Origin: JAFGNW01 sp964618515
GTDB lineage: Bacteria; Zixibacteria; MSB-5A5; GN15; FEB-12
Direction: 5' to 3'
Length of the DNA: 18,372 bases
Assembly (NCBI GenBank): GCA_964618515.1
Contig: CAZUAS010000059.1
Coordinates: 1-18,372, forward strand
Made by a program: the position numbers and the translations under genes. The notes beneath the pieces were generated by a model. That model had not been told where the DNA came from and did not search any database. It worked only from the letters and a program-made list of their open reading frames with translations. Shown piece by piece: positions 13,728 to 18,372 of this stretch. Each line of letters opens with the position of its first letter. Position 1 is the first letter of the stretch.

Positions 13728-14384
13728 ATGGCTTTACTTTATGTGTTGATTCCAATCTTGCTCGCCTATTTTATCGGGGCGGTGCCTTTTGGTTTGCTGG
13801 TTGCTCGCTTTTACGGGGTAGCTGATATTCGCAAAGAAGGTTCGGGTAATATAGGGGCGACCAATGTCTGGCGGGTCGCAGGCGGCGGGGCGGCTCTCTG
13901 GGTCTATCTTCTGGATATCGGTAAGGGGGTAATGGCTATTCTTATCGCCCGCCAGTTTGCTTCGACCTTGTTACCCCATGACTATCTGCTGGTTTTATGT
14001 GCAATTGCGGCGGTTATTGGAAATATTTTTCCGCTTTATCTCGGGTTTAAGGGTGGTAAAGGCGTCAATACCTCGCTGGGGGTGATGATTATGCTCCTGC
14101 CTGTCGAAACCTTGATATGCCTGGTGGTTTTTTTACTCGTTGTGTTTGTTTTTCGCTTTATTTCCCTGGGCTCGATAACAGCCGCGGTCAGCCTGTTTCT
14201 CGTTGTTGTGATTGAGAAATACCTTATGGCTGTTGAAATATCGTCGATTTATCTTTATCTGACTTTTTTTCTGGGGGTGATGGTTATTATTTCTCACCGC
14301 CAGAATATTCGCCGCCTTTTAAGCGGAACCGAAAATCGCTTTCGCTTTCCTTCTAGGGCTGACCGGGCGGGTTCTCATGTCTGA
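13728..14384 (+). CDS. plsY: Glycerol-3-phosphate acyltransferase PlsY
   Basis: PlsY is an inner-membrane enzyme that transfers acyl groups from acyl-phosphate to glycerol 3-phosphate, the first acylation in phospholipid synthesis. The 218-residue product has several hydrophobic helices and the three family motifs: SGNIGATNVWR, the glycine-rich GNIFPLYLGFKGGKGVNT, and FRFISLGSI. The usual GHxxP histidine of motif 2 is asparagine here. The ATG at 13728 is chosen over ATG 13710 because MALLYVLIPILLAYFIGAVPFG is the standard N-terminus and GGGGAA precedes it, although the spacer is short. Its last 8 nt overlap gpsA, the enzyme that makes its substrate. Confidence 0.94.
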   Translation: MALLYVLIPILLAYFIGAVPFGLLVARFYGVADIRKEGSGNIGATNVWRVAGGGAALWVYLLDIGKGVMAILIARQFASTLLPHDYLLVLCAIAAVIGNIFPLYLGFKGGKGVNTSLGVMIMLLPVETLICLVVFLLVVFVFRFISLGSITAAVSLFLVVVIEKYLMAVEISSIYLYLTFFLGVMVIISHRQNIRRLLSGTENRFRFPSRADRAGSHV

Positions 14385-15384
14385 GCGGATTTCCGTATTG
14401 GGCGGTGGTTCTTGGGGTATGGCGGTAGCCTATCTGCTGAATCGAAAAGGCATGGAAGTTACCCTGTGGGAATACTTTCAGGCTGATTATGAAAAATTGC
14501 TTAACCATCGCGGTAATTTTGACAAGCTTAAAAATCTGAAACTGGCCGACAGTATTATTGTCACTAACGAACTTTCAACAGCGGTACAAGATTGCCGCCT
14601 ACTGGTACTGGCGGTGCCGTCGCAGTACGTCCGGTCGGTGTTAACTTCAGCAGGAAACCGGCTGAACCATATTAAAGGAGTGGTTAACCTGGCCAAGGGT
14701 ATCGAGAAGAAAACCTTGAAGCGGATGTCGGAAGTGATTCGTGAGGTAACGTCCCTGTCGCCCGACAAGATTGTTACGCTTTCGGGTCCATCGCATGCTG
14801 AGGAAGTGATTCTTGATATGCCGACTACCGTAGTGGTCGCGGGTCATTCAGATGACCTGACTACTTATGTCCAGGAATGTTTCAGCGGCAATGTTTTCCG
14901 CGTTTACAAATGTGATGACCTGGTCGGGGTGGAGCTGGGTGGTTCTCTGAAAAATATCATTGCCATTGCTGCGGGTATTGCCGATGGTTTGGGGATGGGT
15001 GACAACACCAAGGGCGCTCTTATAACGCGGGGTCTTGCCGAAATCACCCGGCTCGGCACCGCCCTGGGAGCAAATGCCGAAACTTTTGCCGGGCTGTCGG
15101 GCATGGGCGACCTGATTACGACTTGTATCTCCCGGCACAGCCGCAACCGCTGGGTGGGTGAACGAATCGGCCGGGGAGAACAACTGGAAGAAATACTTCG
15201 TAAAATGAAAATGGTGGCCGAAGGGGTGGAGACCACCCGGTCAGGATATCAGCTGGCGCAATTACATAGTGTGGAAATGCCCATTACGGAGGCGGTTTAC
15301 CGGGTTTTATTTGAAAATAAAGCTCCGGCTGAAGCTGTCGAAAATCTGATGGGCCGGACTTTGAAACCTGAAATATGGCAATAA
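14377..15384 (+). CDS. gpsA: NAD(P)-dependent glycerol-3-phosphate dehydrogenase
   Basis: GpsA reduces dihydroxyacetone phosphate to sn-glycerol 3-phosphate in the cytoplasm, supplying PlsY. The 335-residue product has the Rossmann motif LGGGSWGMAVA (residues 8-18), K107 in NLAKGIE and SGPSHAEEV. The catalytic lysine is K192 in ELGGSLKNIIAIAAGI, with GDNTKGALITRGLAE and GLSGMGDLITTC following. Length matches the family. The ATG at 14377 lies inside the end of plsY (ATGTCTGA overlap), so translation is probably coupled and the two enzymes co-produced. Confidence 0.97.
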   Translation: MSERISVLGGGSWGMAVAYLLNRKGMEVTLWEYFQADYEKLLNHRGNFDKLKNLKLADSIIVTNELSTAVQDCRLLVLAVPSQYVRSVLTSAGNRLNHIKGVVNLAKGIEKKTLKRMSEVIREVTSLSPDKIVTLSGPSHAEEVILDMPTTVVVAGHSDDLTTYVQECFSGNVFRVYKCDDLVGVELGGSLKNIIAIAAGIADGLGMGDNTKGALITRGLAEITRLGTALGANAETFAGLSGMGDLITTCISRHSRNRWVGERIGRGEQLEEILRKMKMVAEGVETTRSGYQLAQLHSVEMPITEAVYRVLFENKAPAEAVENLMGRTLKPEIWQ

Positions 15385-15409
15385 ATGGTTCGATTAGGAT
15401 AAAGCAACC

Positions 15410-15760
15410 ATGACCAAAAAAGTACTTGACGAAAAAAGGTATTATGCCATCAGTGAAGTCTCGAAAATTACCGGACTCGAGGCTTATGTGCTGAGGTACT
15501 GGGAAAAAGAATTTCCCGTCTTAAGACCCAAAAAAAACAGAGGAGGAAACAGGCTCTATACCGCTAAGGATATCGAACTTATTAACCGGATTAACCATTT
15601 GAGAACCAGGGAAAAGCTGACCATTGCGGGAGCGAGAACCAAACTGATGATGAAACGAACCGCTGAAAAGCAGACTTATATGGTCGGTTCCGCGAAAATC
15701 AAAACTCTGGCCGGCCAGATAAGAAGAGATATTGAGGATATCCTTAAATTTTTCTCTTGA
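15410..15760 (+). CDS. MerR-family (MlrA-like) DNA-binding regulator
   Basis: The 116-residue protein is a small MerR-type transcription factor. The N-terminal helix-turn-helix is YYAISEVSKITGLEAYVLRYWEKEFPVL in sequence order (residues 11-38). The wing contains NRGGNRLYTAKDIELI (residues 43-58). The remaining part (about 66-116) is helical and basic and probably dimerises. It has no cysteine set for metal sensing and no fused effector domain, so its ligand, if any, is unknown. The YWExEFP..P..N..G.RxY pattern is that of the MlrA-like subgroup. Only a weak AGGA lies about 11 nt before the ATG. It follows gpsA by 25 nt and may share its transcript. Confidence 0.9.
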   Translation: MTKKVLDEKRYYAISEVSKITGLEAYVLRYWEKEFPVLRPKKNRGGNRLYTAKDIELINRINHLRTREKLTIAGARTKLMMKRTAEKQTYMVGSAKIKTLAGQIRRDIEDILKFFS

Positions 15761-15829
15761 GTTTCCTGGAATTTTAGATACATTTCGTCTGTTTCAGAGC
15801 CTGTGTTTACCTGGGTCGTAAACTGTTGT

Positions 15830-15906
15830 CGGAGCGTAGCGCAGTTGGTTAGCGCACTCGCTTGGGGTGCGAGAGGTCGGCCGTTCGAATCGGCTCGCTC
15901 CGACCA
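15830..15906 (+). tRNA. tRNA-Pro (anticodon GGG)
   Basis: The 77-nt sequence folds as a full cloverleaf. The acceptor stem is CGGAGCG / CGCTCCG, and the D stem is GCGC / GCGC. The anticodon stem CTCGC / GCGAG encloses loop TTGGGGT with anticodon GGG at 15864-15866. The T arm is GGCCG-TTCGAAT-CGGCT, with discriminator A and an encoded CCA (15904-15906). It should read CCC and CCU codons. Six T residues follow at once (15907-15912) and could help termination. The plus-strand frame that runs across it is not coding. Confidence 0.97.
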
Positions 15907-15952
15907 TTTTTTGTCCGTGTCAAAGCCTCTTTTAATCCCTTCTCCGCTTAGT

Positions 15953-15961
15953 TGGTATAAT
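15953..15961 (+). promoter_or_regulatory. Extended -10 promoter, possibly leaderless
   Basis: TGGTATAAT is a perfect match to the extended -10 consensus TGnTATAAT. No good -35 hexamer is visible 16-18 nt upstream. Transcription would be expected about 7 nt after the hexamer, at roughly 15968, which is the A of the glycosyltransferase ATG. The absence of a Shine-Dalgarno there fits a leaderless mRNA. Confidence 0.6.
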
Positions 15962-15967
15962 ATTTAT

Positions 15968-16648
15968 ATGACCGCTGTCGGTATAAAAGATGTTCTGGTT
16001 ATCGTGCCGGTGTATAACGCCGCCCCGCATCTTCCCGAACTAATACGCCGCTGTCGGGAGATTGTGGAACCCGGGAAGCTGTTATTTATTAACGATGGTT
16101 CCCTTGACGACAGCCTTACGATTCTTAAAAAGGAACAGGTTAATTATATCTCTTTCCCGACTAACCGGGGTAAAGGCGCGGCTCTGAAAGCCGGTTTTGT
16201 TTATGCCATCCGGGAGGGCTACCGGTCGGTGATAACGATCGATGCCGACCTTCAGCACCCCCCCGAGGAAATTAAAGGTTTTCTTGAGATGGATGACGGC
16301 CAGACGGTCTTGATCGGTACTCGGCATATCAAGTTAAAGGATATGCCCTTTCCGCGATGGTTGTCCAACAACCTGACTTCCCTGATTATTTCAATTTTTT
16401 CCAGTCAGCGGGTCCGCGACAGCCAGTCCGGGTTTCGCCTGATGCCCACTGCGATTTTAAAGTTGGTGCCTTTGAAAACCGTCAAGTATGATTTCGAATC
16501 GGAAATGCTCTTCAAAATGGGCGCCCTTGGTTGTGACATCGGCGAGATTCCGATCTCGACTATATATGACGGCTCCCGTTCTTATATTAATCCTTTTAAA
16601 GACACCTTGCGTTTTGTCCGCCAGATTTGGAAACGTCTCTGGGCATAG
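15968..16648 (+). CDS. GT2-family glycosyltransferase, polyprenyl-phosphate-sugar-synthase-like
   Basis: The 226-residue protein has the GT-A fold of family 2 transferases. It shows IVPVYNAAPHLPELI (residues 12-26), INDGSLDDS (41-49), the NRGKGAALKAGF nucleotide-binding region, the DAD metal motif in ITIDADLQHPPEE (89-101) and DSQSGFRLM (151-159). It has no clear membrane helix, resembling cytoplasmic dolichol/undecaprenyl-phosphate mannose or glucose synthases. Donor and acceptor cannot be told from sequence. The start is ATG 15968 because the open frame upstream crosses the tRNA; no Shine-Dalgarno precedes it. Confidence 0.88.
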   Translation: MTAVGIKDVLVIVPVYNAAPHLPELIRRCREIVEPGKLLFINDGSLDDSLTILKKEQVNYISFPTNRGKGAALKAGFVYAIREGYRSVITIDADLQHPPEEIKGFLEMDDGQTVLIGTRHIKLKDMPFPRWLSNNLTSLIISIFSSQRVRDSQSGFRLMPTAILKLVPLKTVKYDFESEMLFKMGALGCDIGEIPISTIYDGSRSYINPFKDTLRFVRQIWKRLWA

Positions 16649-16658
16649 TAACTTCTGC

Positions 16659-16687
16659 TTGCTTTTACCGGCTCAACGGACTAAACT
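16659..16687 (+). promoter_or_regulatory. Possible promoter for the DinB-surE pair
   Basis: TTGCTT (16659-16664) and TAAACT (16682-16687) are separated by 17 nt, the optimal spacing, but each matches the sigma-70 consensus only partly. The predicted start of transcription is within a base or two of the ATG at 16695. This is suggestive only. Confidence 0.3.
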
Positions 16688-16694
16688 TAGGCTT

Positions 16695-17150
16695 ATGAAA
16701 TTAGCTCAAATCTTCTCTAACTACTATACCGTTCGTAAAGAATTGGTGGCCGCCGTGGAAAGGCTGACGCCGGACCAGTTGGCTTTTACCGCCCCGAATC
16801 ATCCCAATTCTATAGCCCGTCTGCTGGTGCATATCGCCGAAACGGAATATTGTTGGCTTGACCTGGTAGCTTTGAAAAAGGAAACGGTATTCGACCCAAG
16901 CAGGTTTGAAAAGATATCCGCTCTGCCGGAAATACTGAAACTTCTGGAGTATCATTTCGGTGAATTTTCCCGGTATCTCGAGAATGAAGACATCGATGAC
17001 TGGGACCGGGTCTTTTATGCGTTACCCGAGTCGGACGAAAAAGTTTCCAAACGCTGGCTGGTCTGGCATGTGGTCGAGCACCAGGCCCGTCACCGGGGAC
17101 AGATATTCATGCTGATGCGGATGCAAAACCTGGAAGTACCGAATGTCTGA
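16695..17150 (+). CDS. DinB/DfsB-fold putative metal-dependent protein
   Basis: The 151-residue product looks like a DinB-superfamily four-helix bundle. The N-terminal helix ends near VAAVERLTPDQLAF, then SIARLLVHIAETEYCW carries the first histidine (H46). The last helix HVVEHQARHRGQIFMLMRM carries H129 and H133 (HxxxH); these three form the usual metal-binding triad. H125 is an extra histidine beside it. Members act as thiol transferases or DNA-damage-linked proteins, or are uncharacterised, so a specific reaction cannot be assigned. The ATG at 16695 is chosen because it starts the family's first helix; only a weak AGG precedes it. The last 8 nt overlap surE. Confidence 0.88.
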   Translation: MKLAQIFSNYYTVRKELVAAVERLTPDQLAFTAPNHPNSIARLLVHIAETEYCWLDLVALKKETVFDPSRFEKISALPEILKLLEYHFGEFSRYLENEDIDDWDRVFYALPESDEKVSKRWLVWHVVEHQARHRGQIFMLMRMQNLEVPNV

Positions 17151-17907
17151 AAAGAAAAAACATTTCCTGATTACCAATGACGACGGTTATTTTTCGGACG
17201 GCATCAATGCCCTGTTTGATGAACTCTCGAGCATCGCCCGAGTGTACATGGTCGCCCCCGACAAAGAACAGTCGGCCAGCTCGCATTCGCTGACTTTAAA
17301 CCGTCCCCTGAGAGTGCATAAAATCGACCGGTTTCGGTATATTACCGACGGTACGCCGACCGACTGTATTATGCTGGCCATTCATATGATATTTAAAAAG
17401 AAACGCCCCGATATGATTATCTCGGGCATCAATCACGGATCGAATATGGGCGATGATGTAACTTATTCCGGAACGGTGGCGGCCGCCATTGAAGGCTCCA
17501 TCTTGAGAATTCCTTCAATTGCTGTTTCCATGGCCAATTACATTCCGGGGACGAAATTTGATAATGCCGCCCGGTTTGTAACCCGCTTTATCCGGATGTA
17601 CGAGAAACTGAAACTGGATCCGGCTACTTTTTTTAATATAAATTTTCCTTTTAACAATGGCCGTCCCTATACCCGGTACGAAATTACCCGGCTCGGAGTA
17701 AGGCAGTACAAAGATATTATCGTCCATAAGACCGACCCCCGGGGCATACCCTATTACTGGATCGGCGGCCGCCCCAAATGGAAAACCACCCAGGGTTCCG
17801 ATTTCGAAGCAATCCAGAAAAAAGTGGTTTCCATTACGCCTTTAAAGCTGAATTTTACCGATTTTGACTCCATTCCGGTCCTTCAGAAAATGAACCTCAA
17901 ATTCTGA
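17143..17907 (+). CDS. surE: 5'/3'-nucleotidase SurE
   Basis: SurE is a metal-dependent phosphatase that dephosphorylates nucleoside 5'- and 3'-monophosphates and can act on short polyphosphate. The 254-residue product has the metal-site residues D13 and D14 (LITNDDG), S44 (APDKEQSASSHS) and N97 (ISGINHGSNMGDDV), plus TYSGTVAAAIEG at 107-118. Length is typical. The C-terminal part has the substrate-contacting FNINFP and the late dimer-exchange region. The start ATG at 17143 lies inside the end of the DinB-like gene (ATGTCTGA), so it is probably translated by coupling. No terminator is obvious after the stop. Confidence 0.96.
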   Translation: MSEKKKHFLITNDDGYFSDGINALFDELSSIARVYMVAPDKEQSASSHSLTLNRPLRVHKIDRFRYITDGTPTDCIMLAIHMIFKKKRPDMIISGINHGSNMGDDVTYSGTVAAAIEGSILRIPSIAVSMANYIPGTKFDNAARFVTRFIRMYEKLKLDPATFFNINFPFNNGRPYTRYEITRLGVRQYKDIIVHKTDPRGIPYYWIGGRPKWKTTQGSDFEAIQKKVVSITPLKLNFTDFDSIPVLQKMNLKF

Positions 17908-17960
17908 ATAAGCCTCTATTTAAAGAATGGATAAATCATAGTTACGAGCCGATAAAATCG

Positions 17961-17988
17961 TTGACAAGTTGTAAATTTAGCCTATAAT
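17961..17988 (+). promoter_or_regulatory. Consensus sigma-70 promoter of tRNA-Pro(CGG)
   Basis: TTGACA at 17961-17966 and TATAAT at 17983-17988 both match the consensus exactly, with a 16-nt spacer. The predicted transcription start is about 17995, some 7 nt before the mature tRNA. It is the strongest promoter in the window and shows that the host uses a conventional housekeeping sigma factor. Confidence 0.93.
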
Positions 17989-18001
17989 TATCTTCTTGAT
18001 T

Positions 18002-18074
18002 CGGGGCGTGGCGCAGTTGGTAGCGCGCTTGGTTCGGGACTAAGAGGTCGCTGGTTCAAATCCAGTCGCCCCGA
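18002..18074 (+). tRNA. tRNA-Pro (anticodon CGG)
   Basis: The sequence folds as a cloverleaf. The acceptor stem is CGGGGCG / CGCCCCG and the D stem is GCGC / GCGC. The anticodon stem CTTGG / CTAAG (one G-U pair) encloses loop TTCGGGA with anticodon CGG at 18035-18037. The T arm is GCTGG-TTCAAAT-CCAGT, and A is the discriminator. It should read CCG. CCA is not encoded (ATTTT follows), so CCA must be added by nucleotidyltransferase, unlike the tRNA-Pro at 15830. Confidence 0.96.
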
Positions 18075-18099
18075 TTTTATTTTAATCAGCAAATAAAAT
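18074..18099 (+). terminator. AT-only hairpin after tRNA-Pro(CGG)
   Basis: ATTTTATTT (18074-18082) is perfectly complementary to AAATAAAAT (18091-18099) over 9 bp with an 8-nt loop. The stem is all A-T, begins at the tRNA discriminator base, and is not followed by a T-run. It may contribute to ending the tRNA transcript, but it could be chance in AT-rich spacer. Confidence 0.3.
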
Positions 18100-18145
18100 G
18101 AACCTGATTGTTGTCAGTTGTTTTCTTGGAAAAGTAAGGGATTAA

Positions 18146-18335
18146 ATGCCTACCAGGAATAAGCCTGTCATTGCAGTCATCGGCGCCAGTAAATGTTCCA
18201 AGAAGCTGCGGGATATGGCGGCTCAGGTCGGGAAATACATCGCTGAAAATGGCGGAGTATTGGTATGTGGCGGTATGGGGGGGATTATGGAAGGTGCCGC
18301 CCGAGGAGCCAAGGAAGGCGGGGGAATAACTATCG
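18146..18335 (+). CDS. LOG-like Rossmann protein (TIGR00725 type), 3' truncated by adapter
   Basis: The first 63 residues are present. They start MPTRNKPVIAVIGASKCSKK, continue with a helix VGKYIAENGGVLVCGG, and reach GGIMEGAARGAKEGGGIT. This is the N-terminal nucleotide-binding half of the LOG-like family (related to lysine-decarboxylase-like cytokinin-activating proteins); the catalytic PGGxGTxxE region would lie beyond the contig. AAGGGA lies 6 nt before the ATG. The reading frame continues into adapter as EIGRAHV, which is artefactual and must not be annotated. Function of this subgroup is uncertain. Confidence 0.85.
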
Positions 18336-18372
18336 AGATCGGAAGAGCACACGTCTGAACTCCAGTCACCGC
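18336..18372 (+). other. Illumina TruSeq read-2-side adapter with start of index (artefact)
   Basis: From 18336 the sequence is AGATCGGAAGAGCACACGTC followed by TGAACTCCAGTCAC, the standard TruSeq adapter, and then CGC, which would be the first three bases of the sample index. It is not genome. The last genuine base is about 18335. Confidence 0.98.

Noticed and set aside
15803..15967. In-frame N-terminal extension of the glycosyltransferase
   Set aside because: The extension runs through the tRNA-Pro(GGG) gene, so its residues (for example SVAQLVSALAWGARGRPFE) are translated tRNA. The family N-terminus begins shortly after ATG 15968.
16488..16694. Longer reading of the DinB-like gene starting at 16488
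   Set aside because: The extra 69 codons overlap the end of the glycosyltransferase in another frame and have no family resemblance; ATG 16695 starts the expected first helix.
24..18335. Search for CRISPR arrays, insertion sequences, phage or toxin-antitoxin genes
   Set aside because: I saw no direct-repeat arrays, transposase motifs, terminal inverted repeats or integrase-like sequences. The two tRNA genes have no adjacent integrase or duplicated 3' end to suggest an attachment site.
18336..18358. Terminal residues EIGRAHV of the last plus-strand frame and MCSSDL of the opposing minus-strand frame
   Set aside because: Both are translations of the Illumina adapter.

Overview
The window is a bacterial chromosomal contig, very probably from a metagenome-derived genome. 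It carries one long plus-strand ribosomal-protein superoperon followed by a small block of lipid, regulatory and housekeeping genes. Both ends are untrimmed Illumina adapter (1-23 and 18336-18372), so genuine sequence runs only from about 24 to 18335, and the last gene is cut by adapter. Every gene called is on the plus strand. I see no mobile element, CRISPR array, phage gene or replication origin.

Region 1 (50-12839) is the fused S10-spc-alpha cluster in canonical order: rpsS-rplV-rpsC-rplP-rpmC-rpsQ-rplN-rplX-rplE-rpsN-rpsH-rplF-rplR-rpsE-rpmD-rplO-secY-adk-map-infA-rpmJ-rpsM-rpsK-rpsD-rpoA-rplQ. Spacings are 0-38 nt or short overlaps, nearly every start has a Shine-Dalgarno sequence, and a strong intrinsic terminator lies at 12911-12940. 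The genes encode 30S and 50S proteins, the SecY translocon channel, adenylate kinase, methionine aminopeptidase, IF-1 and the RNA polymerase alpha subunit. S14, L36 and S4 are zinc-binding forms. Several proteins have unusual charged C-terminal tails (L22, S3, L29, L17).

Region 2 (12840-15760) starts with a gene-poor stretch (12840-13233). It is followed by an unrecognised single-pass membrane protein, plsY and gpsA (glycerol-3-phosphate synthesis and its first acylation, the entry to phospholipid synthesis), and a MerR/MlrA-like regulator.

Region 3 (15761-18335) holds tRNA-Pro(GGG), a GT2 glycosyltransferase that may be translated from a leaderless mRNA, a DinB-fold protein overlapping surE, tRNA-Pro(CGG) behind a consensus sigma-70 promoter, and the start of a LOG-like (TIGR00725-type) gene.

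Taxonomy: this is a bacterium with sigma-70-like promoters and GGAG/GAGG ribosome-binding sites. The short-LID adenylate kinase, long basic ribosomal tails and the gene set are compatible with an FCB-related lineage, for example a Zixibacteria-like candidate phylum. That is a low-confidence impression, not a demonstrated assignment. The window is mostly ordinary core genome. The points most worth a second look are the adapter ends, the clustered extensions on proteins around the ribosomal exit tunnel, the possible leaderless gene at 15968, the paired proline tRNAs and the unidentified 148-residue membrane protein.
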